Assembly (NCBI RefSeq): GCF_034259325.1
Contig: NZ_JAXIVS010000004.1
Location: 682,001 to 746,000 of the forward strand
Direction of reading: 5' to 3'
Length of the DNA: 64,000 nt
From: Hyalangium ruber
Lineage (GTDB): Bacteria; Myxococcota; Myxococcia; Myxococcales; Myxococcaceae
The notes beneath the pieces are model-generated. The model made no database searches. It was not told where the DNA came from and saw only the letters and a list, made by a program, of their open reading frames with translations. Positions 48,878 to 57,492 of this stretch are shown here, in pieces (position 1 is the first letter of the stretch; every line of letters begins with the position of its first letter). The position numbers and the translations under genes were made by a program.

Positions 48878-51800
48878 TCAGCGGGTGACGGTCACCGTGA
48901 AGGTGGAGCTGAAGGCTGTATTGCCTGCCGGGTCCCACGCCCGTGACTTCAGGGTGTAGGTGCCCACGGGATAGCTCGAGGTGTTCCAGTTCACCGAATA
49001 GGGCGCGGTGGTGTCGGTGCCCACCAGGGTGTTGCCCACGAAGAACTCCACCTTGGTCACCGTGCCCCGGTCATCGCTGGCGGTGGCGGCCATCTGCACC
49101 CCCCCCGTGAGCGCGGCGCCGGCCGAGGGCGCGGTGAGCGTGGTGACGGGCGGCGTCAGGTCATTGTCGAAGGTGACGGTGACCGCCTGCGAGCTGGCCA
49201 CGTTGCCGGCCGCGTCGTAGGCCTTGGCGGTGAGCACCTGGGCGCCGTTGGCCAGGCTCCGGGTGTTGAGGCTGTAGCTGTAGGGCGCCGAGGTATCGAG
49301 CCCCCACTGCACGGTGCCGACGAAGAAGGCCACCCGGGTGACGGCCACGTTGTCGCTGGCGGTGGCCGTGAGGTTGACGGTGCCGGTGAGCGTGGCCCCC
49401 GAGCCAGGCGCGGTGAGCGCCACGGTGGGCGCGGTCAGGTCATTGTCCACCGTCACCGTGCGCTCGGCGATGCCGATGTTGCCCACGGAGTCGTAGGCCT
49501 TGGCGGTGATGGTGCGCGGGCCGTTGGGGCTGCCGACCGTGCTCCAGCTGAAGCTGTAGGGCGAGGAGATGTCGGTGGCCAGCTTCATGGCGCCCTCGTA
49601 GAACTCCACGCGGATGACGCCCACGTTGTCGGTCGCCGTCGCGGAGAAGGCGACGGAGCCCTTGACGATGGCGCCCGCCGCGGGCGCGGTGAAGTTCACC
49701 GTCGGGGGCGTCAAGTCGTTGTCGAGCGTCACGTTCACCGGGTCGGAGGTGCCCTCGTGGCCCGCGGCGTCATAGGCGCGCACGGTCAGCGCGTGGGTGC
49801 CATTGGGCGCCGTGCGCGTGTTCCACACGTAGGTGTAGGGCGCCTCGGAGTCGGTCCCCAGCAGCGTGGCCCCGTCGTAGAACTCGACGCGGGTGACGCC
49901 GAAGTCGTCGCTGGCCGTGGCGGTGAGGGTGGCGTTGGCCCGCAGCGTGGCCCCCGCGCCAGGCGCGGTGAGGGTGGCCGTCGGCGGCTGGGTGTCCGTG
50001 GCCTGCCCCACGATGAAGACCAGGTCGTCATAGTCGTTGAAGTTGCCGCTGCCGCAGGGGCTGGCCGGGCCGCCGTAGCGGTAGGCGGCACGGATGGCCT
50101 GCTGCGGGCCGCCATGGGGGAGGATGAAGGTGGTGGTCAGCTGGTTGGGGCCCACGTCCAGCGGGCTCAGCGTGGTGATGAGGTTCCACACGGGGGCGGT
50201 CGCGTCGGCGGCGGAGTACAGGTCCAACCGCTCCTTGGAGGCGTCGAAGCCCGCGTTGAGGGTGACGTTGACGCGCACCTGCTTGCCCGAGGCGAACAGC
50301 GTGCCGTCCTCGCGGAGGACCTGGATGCGCTCCAGCGAGGGATCGAACTCGTAGTAGCCCTCATTGCCGTCCGCGCAGGAGTCGCCCAGGGTGTTGGGGG
50401 CGTTCGACTCGGGGCCCATGGCGCCGCGGCCCTCGAGCAGATCCGAGGAGTCGCACTGGTCGGTGAGCACCGAACAGGCGGGGGCGCGCAGGGTCGGGTC
50501 ATAGGTGGCCTTGCCCGGATTCTGGAGGGTGACGGACACGGACGAGGTGCTGCTGTTGCAGCCCGTGTCGTGGGCGCGCGCGGTCAGGGTGTAGGAGCCA
50601 TTGCCCACGGTGTTGCTGTTCCAGCTCACCGAGTAGGGCGGCGCCGAGTCGACGGCGATGAGCAGCCCGTCGAGGAAGAACTCCACCTTGAAGACGTTCA
50701 CGTCGTCGCTGGCGGTGGCCGACAGCGTGATGGCGCCGACAATCGTGGCGCCGGCCGCCGGCGAGGTGAGCTGCACCTGGGGCTTCACCGAGTCGGTCGA
50801 GCCCATGCACGCCGAGTGGAGCAGCACATTGGGCGAGCCGGTGTAGGCGTCCTCGACGACGTTGCGCGTGGAGCGGGCGACGATCTCCTCATGGACCTCG
50901 GCGGGCGTCGCGTTGGGGTGGCCCTCCAGATAGAGCGCCACGGCGCCGGCTACATGGGGCGAGGCCATGGAGGTACCGTCGGTGACGTAGATGGCCGTGT
51001 CCGAGTTGTACCAGGCGGAGGTGATTCCCTCGCCGGGCGCGAAGAGGTCCACGCAAGGGCCATAGTTGGAGAAGACGGAGCGGTAGTCATTGATGTCCGT
51101 GGCGCCCACGGTGATGGCGCCCGGCACCCGGGCCGGCGACTTGGCGCAGGCGTCGATGCTCTCGTTGCCGGCGGAGACGACATACGTGACGCCCGCCGCG
51201 ATGGAGGCGCTCACCGCGTCATCCACGCCCTGATGGGCCTCGGCACCCAGGCTCATGTTGGCCACGGCCGGGCTGATGTGGTTGGCGGTAATCCAATCCA
51301 GGCCGGCGATGAGCGCCTCCTCGGTGCCCTCGCCCGAGCAGCCGATGACGCGCACCGAGTGGATGGTCACATTCTTGGCCACGCCATAGTTGGTGCCACC
51401 CAGGGAGCCGGCGACGTGGGTGCCGTGGCCATGGCAGTCCTCCGTGGTGCCCTCGCCGACGGCGTCGAAGCCCTCGCCCATGCGTCCGGTGAACTCGACG
51501 TGGGTGCTGCGCACGCCGGTGTCGAAGACGTAGGCGTGGACGCCCGCGCCCGTGTACTCGTAGGTGTAGAGGTTATCCAATTCCAGGAAGCGCTGGTCCA
51601 CGCGGTCCAGGCCCCAGGTCGGGTTGAGCTGGGTGCCGTGCAGGGTGACGACGCGGTCCTGCTCCACGTAGCGCACGCGCGGATCCTCGCTCATGCGCAG
51701 CGCCTCTTCCTCCGTCATGGTGACGGAGAAGCCGCGCAGCGCGTGCGAGTACAGCTTGCGGACGGCGCCACCGTGGGCCCGAACGAGCGTATCGGAGGCC

Positions 51801-52054
51801 TTGCTCACCTCCTGGACGGAGGCCCGGGGGCTCTGCTTGGCCTTGTCATCGAAGACGACGATGTAGCGATTGGGGATGCCGTTGGCGGCCGCACGCAGGA
51901 GCTTGGTGCCCGGGCCCTTGCCCGCCGCGAGTCCCTGCGCCTGCGGCTGGGCTTCCGCTGTTGGCGGCGAGCCCGATTCGAGGCGCTCTCCACATGCGGA
52001 GAGGAATCCGCACATCCCCAACAGGATGGCGGTGGTTCGCAGCGAGGTGAGCAT
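48878..52054 (-). CDS. subtilisin-like (S8, proteinase K type) lipoprotein protease with Ig-like repeats
   Basis: A 1058-residue secreted protease. The lipoprotein signal ends GFLSAC. An I9 inhibitor propeptide spans about 60-140 (NRYIVVFDD...RYVEQD). The catalytic domain has Asp in YVFDTGVRSTH, His in CHGHGTHVAG and Ser in GTSMASPHVAG. The C-terminal half has one Big/Ig-like repeat, an inserted domain with FNDYDDLVFIVG near residue 690, then four more Ig-like repeats of about 90 residues (T-L-T-A-P-x-x-G-A-T-L and N-D-L-T-P-P-x-V). It is likely attached to the surface or to vesicles, with a role in feeding on macromolecules or prey. GGAGGAAG precedes the ATG. Confidence 0.93.
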   Translation of the reverse strand: MLTSLRTTAILLGMCGFLSACGERLESGSPPTAEAQPQAQGLAAGKGPGTKLLRAAANGIPNRYIVVFDDKAKQSPRASVQEVSKASDTLVRAHGGAVRKLYSHALRGFSVTMTEEEALRMSEDPRVRYVEQDRVVTLHGTQLNPTWGLDRVDQRFLELDNLYTYEYTGAGVHAYVFDTGVRSTHVEFTGRMGEGFDAVGEGTTEDCHGHGTHVAGSLGGTNYGVAKNVTIHSVRVIGCSGEGTEEALIAGLDWITANHISPAVANMSLGAEAHQGVDDAVSASIAAGVTYVVSAGNESIDACAKSPARVPGAITVGATDINDYRSVFSNYGPCVDLFAPGEGITSAWYNSDTAIYVTDGTSMASPHVAGAVALYLEGHPNATPAEVHEEIVARSTRNVVEDAYTGSPNVLLHSACMGSTDSVKPQVQLTSPAAGATIVGAITLSATASDDVNVFKVEFFLDGLLIAVDSAPPYSVSWNSNTVGNGSYTLTARAHDTGCNSSTSSVSVTLQNPGKATYDPTLRAPACSVLTDQCDSSDLLEGRGAMGPESNAPNTLGDSCADGNEGYYEFDPSLERIQVLREDGTLFASGKQVRVNVTLNAGFDASKERLDLYSAADATAPVWNLITTLSPLDVGPNQLTTTFILPHGGPQQAIRAAYRYGGPASPCGSGNFNDYDDLVFIVGQATDTQPPTATLTAPGAGATLRANATLTATASDDFGVTRVEFYDGATLLGTDSEAPYTYVWNTRTAPNGTHALTVRAYDAAGHEGTSDPVNVTLDNDLTPPTVNFTAPAAGAIVKGSVAFSATATDNVGVIRVEFYEGAMKLATDISSPYSFSWSTVGSPNGPRTITAKAYDSVGNIGIAERTVTVDNDLTAPTVALTAPGSGATLTGTVNLTATASDNVAVTRVAFFVGTVQWGLDTSAPYSYSLNTRSLANGAQVLTAKAYDAAGNVASSQAVTVTFDNDLTPPVTTLTAPSAGAALTGGVQMAATASDDRGTVTKVEFFVGNTLVGTDTTAPYSVNWNTSSYPVGTYTLKSRAWDPAGNTAFSSTFTVTVTR

Positions 52055-52087
52055 CGGCTTCCTCCGGTTCGCTCGTGCGCGACTTAT

Positions 52088-52123
52088 TCAAGTGTGAAGC
52101 AAGATGATGGCAGATTCACTTGA
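52088..52123. promoter_or_regulatory. inverted repeat upstream of the subtilase gene
   Basis: TCAAGTG and CACTTGA are separated by 22 bases, beginning 34 bases from the protease start codon in the divergent region with the antiporter gene. It is a possible operator. No strong promoter was seen here. Confidence 0.35.
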
Positions 52124-52255
52124 GGTGCGTACAGTCACCTGAGGCTTGCCTGCTCTGGGGTTTTCATACCCCGGGGGCGTGGGTCCCTGCTCACCCGCCG
52201 CACTGGGGACGTGATAACACTCTCACCGCAGCAGCCCTGAAGGATCGGAGCGCCC

Positions 52256-53839
52256 GTGGAGATGCATGTCGTCATCGGTTTGATGGTCGCGGCCATCGCC
52301 GTGGCCATTGCCGCCAAGCGCGTGCGCATCCCCTACAACGTGGCGCTGGTGGGAGGCGGCCTCATCATCTCGGTGGGCGGCCTGCTGCCGGGGGTGCCAC
52401 CGCTGAGCCCAGAGGTGGTGTTCATCGTCTGCCTTCCAGCGCTGTTGTTCGAGGGCGGCATCACCGCGGACATTGGCAACGTGCGCGCCAACGCGGTGCC
52501 CATCGCCGTGCTGTCCTCGCTGGGCGTGGTGCTGGCCATCGGCGCCACGGGCGCGGCGCTGCATGGGCTGCTGAACCTGGGGTGGGGCCCGGCGTTGCTC
52601 CTGGGGGCCATCCTCTCCGTCACCGACACCGTCTCCATCCTCTATGCCTTCCGCCGGGCGCCGGTGCCGCAGCGCCTGAGCGGCATCATGCAGGGCGAGA
52701 GCCTCTTCAATGACGGCACCGCGCTGGTGGCCTACGCCGCCATCGCCGCCGTGGTGGCCGGGGGGCAGACGCCCTCGCTGGTGATGCTGACGGGCAAGGT
52801 GCTGGCCGCCAGCATCATGGGCGCCGTCATCGGCCTGGTGCTGGCGCTGGTGGGCAGCTTCATCATCCGCCGCACCGAGGATCCGCTGGCGGAGATCATG
52901 GCCACCACGGCGCTGGCCTTCTCCTCCTTCGTGCTGGCCGAGCAGTTCCACTTCTCGGGCGCCATCGCCGCCGTCACCGCGGGCCTGGCGGTGGGGGTGA
53001 CGCTGCGGCGGGCGGTGTCCCCGCAGAGCCAGGTGGCCATCCACACCTTCTGGGAGTACGCCGCCTTCGGGGTGAACACCTTCCTCTTCCTGTCGGTGGG
53101 GCTCACCACGCGGCCGGAGGTGCTGCTGTCATACCTGCCGGAGACGGGCATCGCGTTCGCCTGCGTGCTGGTGGGCCGGGCGGTGGCCATCTACATCCCC
53201 TTCCTGCTGCTGCGCTGGCTGCGCCCGGCGGCCTCCATTCCGCTGCGCTGGCAGCACGTGTTCCTCATCGGCAACATCAAGGGCGCGCTCTCCATCGGCC
53301 TGGTGCTGGGCCTGCCCGCGAACACGCCCTCGCGCGAATTGCTGGTGGCCGTCGCCTTCGGCGTCACCTTCTTCTCGCTGGTGGGCCAGGGGCTGCTGTT
53401 GAGCAAGGCGCTGCGGCGCATGGGCCTCATCGAGGAGGACCCGGTGGCGCTGCACGTGGCCGAGCACCAGGGGCGCCTCATCGCCAGCCGGGCGGCGCAC
53501 CACGAGCTGGAGGACCTGCACGAGCAGGGGCTGGTGCCCCGGGCCGCCTACGAGCACCTGCGCAGCGACTACCAGGTGAACATCGCCCGCGCGGAGCGGG
53601 AGCTGCGGCGGCTCAATGAGCAGCACCTGGCGCAGGGAGCCCGGAGCCTGATCGCCGTGCGCCGCCGCCTCATCGACGCGGAGCGCACGGCGCTGCAGGG
53701 AGCGCGGCGCAACGGGCTCATCCCCGACGCCATGGCGGAGGAGATGCTGGCGCGGTTGGATCAGCGCACGCTGGAGCTGGAGCACGCACTGCACGGCACG
53801 GAAGGCCGAGAGAAGGACGGAGGGAGAAAGAGCGCATGA
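52256..53839 (+). CDS. CPA1-family Na+/H+ antiporter
   Basis: A 527-residue protein. About twelve hydrophobic helices span residues 5-390 and contain the CPA1 signatures LPALLFEGGI, GAILSVTDTVSI and the ion-binding pair in GESLFNDGTALV, plus G-N-I-K-G-A-L-S-I near helix 11. The last 130 residues are a soluble, charged helical tail (AAHHELEDLHEQGLVPRAAYEHL), as in NhaP-type exchangers with regulatory tails. Start GTG at 52256; an ATG two codons later is equally possible. Its stop overlaps the next start in ATGA. Confidence 0.92.
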   Translation: MEMHVVIGLMVAAIAVAIAAKRVRIPYNVALVGGGLIISVGGLLPGVPPLSPEVVFIVCLPALLFEGGITADIGNVRANAVPIAVLSSLGVVLAIGATGAALHGLLNLGWGPALLLGAILSVTDTVSILYAFRRAPVPQRLSGIMQGESLFNDGTALVAYAAIAAVVAGGQTPSLVMLTGKVLAASIMGAVIGLVLALVGSFIIRRTEDPLAEIMATTALAFSSFVLAEQFHFSGAIAAVTAGLAVGVTLRRAVSPQSQVAIHTFWEYAAFGVNTFLFLSVGLTTRPEVLLSYLPETGIAFACVLVGRAVAIYIPFLLLRWLRPAASIPLRWQHVFLIGNIKGALSIGLVLGLPANTPSRELLVAVAFGVTFFSLVGQGLLLSKALRRMGLIEEDPVALHVAEHQGRLIASRAAHHELEDLHEQGLVPRAAYEHLRSDYQVNIARAERELRRLNEQHLAQGARSLIAVRRRLIDAERTALQGARRNGLIPDAMAEEMLARLDQRTLELEHALHGTEGREKDGGRKSA

Positions 53840-54969
53840 GGATCGTCATCGCTGGAGGAGGCCGGGTGGGCTCGGTGCTGGCGGCGCGGCTGGTGGCCGA
53901 GCAGCACACCGTCACGGTCATCGAGCGAGACGCGACCATCTGCACCCGGCTCTTCGAGGAGGTGGGCGTGGTGACGGTGTGCGGGGACGCGACGAGCACC
54001 CAGGTATTGGAGGCGGCGGGCATCGCCGCGGCGGACGTGGCGGCGGGCGTGCTGGCGCGAGACGCGGAGAACCTGGCCTTCGCCATGCTGGTGCGCAGCA
54101 TGTCGCCCGCGCGGGTGATGGTGCGCATGTTGGACAACACCTACCGCGAGGCGTACCGGATGGCGGGGGTGAAGGACCTGGTGGCCGAGGCGGACGTGGT
54201 GGTGGCGAAGATGACGACGGCCATCGACTTCCCGCAGGTGGCCGGCTCGCTGCCGCTGGCCAGCAGCGACACGCTGCTCTTCGAGGTGGGCATCGGCCCT
54301 CGGGCGCTGGTGTCGGGCAAGACGGTGGCCCAGGTGCGCGGGATTGAGGGCTTCCCGAAGGAGAGCCTCTTCATCGCCGTGGTGGACTCGGAGGGGCAGA
54401 CGGTGGTTCCGGACGGCAGCACCGTGCTGCGCTCCGGCCACACCGTCATCCTCGTGGCGCGCCGCTCCCAGCTCGCGCAGGCGGTGGAGCTGCTCACCGC
54501 CGAGCCGACCTCGAGCACCGGCTTGACGCCGCTCACGCAGGCGCTGCGCAAGGTGGACTTCCTGGCGCCGCTGAGCGACGCGGAGCTGGCGACGGCGGCG
54601 CGGGGCGCGGAGTTCCTCCAGCGGCCGGCGGGCTCGGAGATTTTCAAGAAGGGCGACCCGGGAGAGACGTTCTTCGTGGTGCTGGCGGGCGAGGTGCGGC
54701 TCCTCGGAGACGGCGGGCAGTTGGTGAGCACGGTGGGCCCGGGCGGCTTCTTCGGCGAGCTGGCGCTGCTCACGGGCGAGCCGCGCATGGCCACGGCGGT
54801 GGCCTCCAGCCCGTGTGAGCTGGCGGCGGTGGGGCGCGAGGACTTCCGAGGGGTGGTGATGGGCAACCCCACGGTGGCGCTGGAGATGAGCCGCATCCTC
54901 GGCCAGCGGCTCTCGCGCGCTCAGGGCGCCAGCCTCCCCATCAAGCGCAAGGGCCTCTTCGGACGCTGA
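53836..54969 (+). CDS. TrkA-type (RCK) regulatory protein with cyclic-nucleotide-binding domain
   Basis: A 377-residue protein. The TrkA_N Rossmann domain has RIVIAGGGRVGSVLA and the acidic VIERD; TrkA_C spans about 145-215. The cyclic-nucleotide-binding domain (about 235-355) has a phosphate-binding-cassette-like FFGELALLTGEPRMATAVA and RPAGSEIFKKGDPGETFFVVLAGEV. It overlaps the antiporter stop by four bases, so it is very probably the cytosolic gate or sensor of that exchanger, answering to NAD(H) or other nucleotides and possibly cAMP or cGMP. The cassette keeps the Glu and the Arg that usually grip the cyclic nucleotide. Confidence 0.9.
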   Translation: MRIVIAGGGRVGSVLAARLVAEQHTVTVIERDATICTRLFEEVGVVTVCGDATSTQVLEAAGIAAADVAAGVLARDAENLAFAMLVRSMSPARVMVRMLDNTYREAYRMAGVKDLVAEADVVVAKMTTAIDFPQVAGSLPLASSDTLLFEVGIGPRALVSGKTVAQVRGIEGFPKESLFIAVVDSEGQTVVPDGSTVLRSGHTVILVARRSQLAQAVELLTAEPTSSTGLTPLTQALRKVDFLAPLSDAELATAARGAEFLQRPAGSEIFKKGDPGETFFVVLAGEVRLLGDGGQLVSTVGPGGFFGELALLTGEPRMATAVASSPCELAAVGREDFRGVVMGNPTVALEMSRILGQRLSRAQGASLPIKRKGLFGR

Positions 54970-54972
54970 CCC

Positions 54973-55605
54973 ATGCTCAAGCTCTACCAGTTCCACCCCT
55001 CGGGCAATTGCTACAAGGTCCGCTTGCTGCTGCACCAGCTCGGCATTCCCTTCGAGGTGGTGGAGCTGGACCTGAAGGCCGGCGCGGCGCGCGGCGCGGA
55101 CTTCAAGGCGAAGAACCCCATCGGCCGGGTGCCCACGCTGGAGCTGTCGCCGGGCACCTTCCTGGCCGAGTCCAACGCCATCCTCTGGTACTTCGCGGAG
55201 GGCACGCCCTTCATCCCCACCGACAAGCTGGAGCGGGCGCGCATGCTCCAGTGGATGTTCTTCGAGCAGTACAGCCACGAGCCCTACATCGCCGTGGCGC
55301 GGGCGTGGATCTCCTTCTTCGGAGTCCCCGCCGGCAAGGAGCGCGAGCTCGAGGAGCGCACCCAGAAGGGCTACGCGGCGCTGGACGTGATGGAGGGCGA
55401 GCTGAAGCAGCGCCCCTTCTTCGCGGGAGAGCGCTACAGCCTGGCGGACATCGCGCTGTACGCCTACACGCACGTGGCGGACGAGGGGCGCTTCGAGCTG
55501 AGCCGCTACCCCGCCATCCGTGCCTGGTTCACACGGGTCCAGGCGCAGCCCGGACACCTGACCATCACGGCACCATCAGGAACGTGGCGTGAGCCGTCGC
55601 GATGA
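54973..55605 (+). CDS. glutathione S-transferase family protein
   Basis: A 210-residue protein. The thioredoxin-like N-domain has LYQFHPSGNCYKVRLLLHQLGIPFE, cis-Pro in GRVPTLEL and ESNAILWYFA; the helical C-domain has GERYSLADIALYAYTH (the N-capping motif). Likely cytoplasmic detoxification or glutathione-dependent chemistry. It starts three bases after the TrkA-type gene. Its last 41 bases overlap the 3' end of the opposite-strand thioesterase gene, which is unusual but leaves both with family-typical ends. Confidence 0.9.
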   Translation: MLKLYQFHPSGNCYKVRLLLHQLGIPFEVVELDLKAGAARGADFKAKNPIGRVPTLELSPGTFLAESNAILWYFAEGTPFIPTDKLERARMLQWMFFEQYSHEPYIAVARAWISFFGVPAGKERELEERTQKGYAALDVMEGELKQRPFFAGERYSLADIALYAYTHVADEGRFELSRYPAIRAWFTRVQAQPGHLTITAPSGTWREPSR

Positions 55606-56005
55606 GGCGGGAGCGCTCCTGCTGCCAGGCCTCGACGCGCACGTTGGCCACGCGGCGCCCCTGACGGGTGACGAAGCCCTGGGCGAAGGTGTCCTGAAGC
55701 CCCCCGGCGCGCAGGAACTCCGTGGTGAGGCTGATGAGCCGGGGCATGCGCTCGGTGTCCTCCTGGAGGAGCAGCTCGAAGAGCGCGGACGACTCCAGCA
55801 GCGCGCCCAGGGCGCCACCGTGCAGGGATTGGAAGCCCACGAGCTCGGGCGCGTACGTCATCCGGCAGCGCGCATGGCCCTCGGCGGCCTCCAGGCCAAT
55901 GCGGAACAACCGCGCGGAGGGGATGAGCGCGGTGAGCGGGCCATAGTCGTGCCCCTGGCGCGCCTGACGCAGCAGCTCGACGAACGAGGCGGAGGAGGAG
56001 GCCAT
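55565..56005 (-). CDS. PaaI-type hotdog-fold thioesterase, copy A
   Basis: A 146-residue acyl-CoA thioesterase-like protein. The hotdog core helix region reads LHGGALGALLESSALFELL and is followed by ISLTTEFLRAG and VANVRVEAWQQERSRLIATAHATFLMV. It starts three bases after the stop of copy B, so the two are one unit and may form a mixed oligomer. Its 3' end overlaps the GST gene by 41 bases. The acyl substrate is unknown; the neighbouring acyl-CoA ligase suggests a shared pathway. Confidence 0.8.
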   Translation of the reverse strand: MASSSASFVELLRQARQGHDYGPLTALIPSARLFRIGLEAAEGHARCRMTYAPELVGFQSLHGGALGALLESSALFELLLQEDTERMPRLISLTTEFLRAGGLQDTFAQGFVTRQGRRVANVRVEAWQQERSRLIATAHATFLMVP

Positions 56006-56008
56006 GGC

Positions 56009-56422
56009 TCACTCCTCCACGAGCATGTAGGTGGCCTGCATGGTGGCCACGGCGTCGGCCGCGTCCCCGTCATGCACGAGCCCTCGCACGAATGCCACCG
56101 AGGGTGTCAGCTCGTAACACTCCGCGCGTGCGGCGAGGTCCTTGCCGGAGCGCGAGGGGCGCAGGTGGTCGATGCGCAGCTCCAGGGTGACGATGCGCCG
56201 CAGCCGCGCCATCTTCATGCACGCGGCGCTGCCGCACGTGACGTCCACCAGCGTGGTGATGGCCCCTCCATGAACCGCCCCCGTCTCGGCGTCTCCCACG
56301 AGCGCTGGGGCATACGGCAACAGGCACGTCGCCTCCCCCGGCGCGGTGGCCACCAGCCGCAGGCCCAGCGCTCGGTTGAGGGGTGTGCGCTCTTCAACGA
56401 AGGCGCGGAGCATTTCCACCAT
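56009..56422 (-). CDS. PaaI-type hotdog-fold thioesterase, copy B
   Basis: A 137-residue protein with VHGGAITTLVDVTCGSAACM (the helical hotdog signature), LELRIDHLRPSRSGKDL and FVRGLVHDG, typical of PaaI/YdiI-like thioesterases. The ATG at 56422 is chosen because GGGAAG lies six bases upstream; a TTG nine bases earlier is less likely. It is divergent from the methyltransferase gene across a 68-base, AT-rich gap with two palindromes. Confidence 0.82.
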   Translation of the reverse strand: MVEMLRAFVEERTPLNRALGLRLVATAPGEATCLLPYAPALVGDAETGAVHGGAITTLVDVTCGSAACMKMARLRRIVTLELRIDHLRPSRSGKDLAARAECYELTPSVAFVRGLVHDGDAADAVATMQATYMLVEE

Positions 56423-56436
56423 TCTTCCCAATAATA

Positions 56437-56461
56437 CAGTGATACACTGATTTCGCGCGAA
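56437..56461. promoter_or_regulatory. two palindromes in the divergent promoter region
   Basis: CAGTG-ATA-CACTG (56437-56449) and the perfect 10-bp palindrome TTCGCGCGAA (56452-56461) stand side by side in the 68-base gap between the thioesterase and methyltransferase starts. The region is much richer in A+T than its surroundings. They look like binding sites for a dimeric repressor such as a TetR or GntR type; none is encoded beside them. Confidence 0.55.
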
Positions 56462-56490
56462 CTTCGCGGAAGTGCCAGCAGGGAGCCGGA

Positions 56491-57477
56491 ATGCCTGATT
56501 TTGACTGGCCTAAAGACTTTCACCGAATTCCCGATGAGGACTGGACAGACGCCCCGCTGGATCCGCTGGGGCAGCGCTACGACTCGATGGCGCGGCACCT
56601 CTGGTACAGGAACCTGGAGCTGACAGTCGAGCAACTCGCGGAAGCGCTAAAGCCTGGGCAGCTATTGATTGATTATTCCGGAGGCACCGGAATCCTGGCG
56701 CGCCAACTGCTTCAGCGGATTGCAGGAATTGGTACGGTGATGGTGGATGCCTCGCCGCGGTTCCTGCGGGTAGCGCTGGAACACTTCCGTGACGAACCGC
56801 GCGTGGCCTTCCGGCTGCTGCGCTACCTCGAGGGCGAGCGGCGCCTCCAGGGGCTGGACGAGGTGCTGGGCCCGGCGTTCCTGGCGCGCAAGGCGGATGC
56901 GCTGGTCTCCACCAACGCGGTCCACCTCTACCCGGACCTGCCGGGGACGTTCCAGGCGTGGGCGCGCTCGGTGCGGCCCGGCGGGAAGGTCTTCGTCCAG
57001 TCCGGAGACATCCGCAATCCGGAGGGCAAGCCGGGTGAGTGGTTGATCAGCCAGGTGGTGGAGAAGGTGCGCGAGGTGGCCAAGGAGGTGGCGGCCGAGG
57101 ACCCGCGCTATGCGCCCTACCGCGCCGTGCTGGAGGACCGCGCGAAGATGGCGGCCTACGACGCGCTCTGGCGCAAGGTGTTCCTGCCCATCCGCCCGGT
57201 GTCGGAGTACCAGGAGGCGCTGACGCAGGCAGGCTTCACCGTCAAAGACATCCTCACGCGCACCGTGGATGTGGGCGTGCTCGAGTGGTACGAGGCGACG
57301 AGTGTCTATCCAGACCTGCTCGGCTGGGTGGGCGGCTCTCCGAAGGTGGACAAGCGCCTGCCCACGGCGGCCGAGGTGCAGGATCGACTGGATTTGCTCA
57401 AGCAATCCTTTCTCAAACTTTTCAAAGGCCGGGATATCTATCAAAGCACCTGGACATATTTCGTCGCAGAGAGATGA
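56491..57477 (+). CDS. class I SAM-dependent methyltransferase
   Basis: A 328-residue protein. The SAM-binding motif I is LLIDYSGGTGILARQLL (about residue 58-74), the acidic loop is VMVDASPRFL, and a post-I stretch DALVSTNAVHLYPDLPGTF is followed by SVRPGGKVFVQSGDIRNPEGK. The C-terminal 130 residues form an extra helical domain (EVQDRLDLLKQSFLKLFKGRDIY in parts). The first and last 100 bases of the gene are richer in A+T than the middle. It is the first gene of a plus-strand unit with acyl-CoA ligase and flavoprotein, so an acyl or lipid-like substrate is plausible but unproven. Confidence 0.85.
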   Translation: MPDFDWPKDFHRIPDEDWTDAPLDPLGQRYDSMARHLWYRNLELTVEQLAEALKPGQLLIDYSGGTGILARQLLQRIAGIGTVMVDASPRFLRVALEHFRDEPRVAFRLLRYLEGERRLQGLDEVLGPAFLARKADALVSTNAVHLYPDLPGTFQAWARSVRPGGKVFVQSGDIRNPEGKPGEWLISQVVEKVREVAKEVAAEDPRYAPYRAVLEDRAKMAAYDALWRKVFLPIRPVSEYQEALTQAGFTVKDILTRTVDVGVLEWYEATSVYPDLLGWVGGSPKVDKRLPTAAEVQDRLDLLKQSFLKLFKGRDIYQSTWTYFVAER

Positions 57478-57492
57478 CGGCGGGGGTCATCC

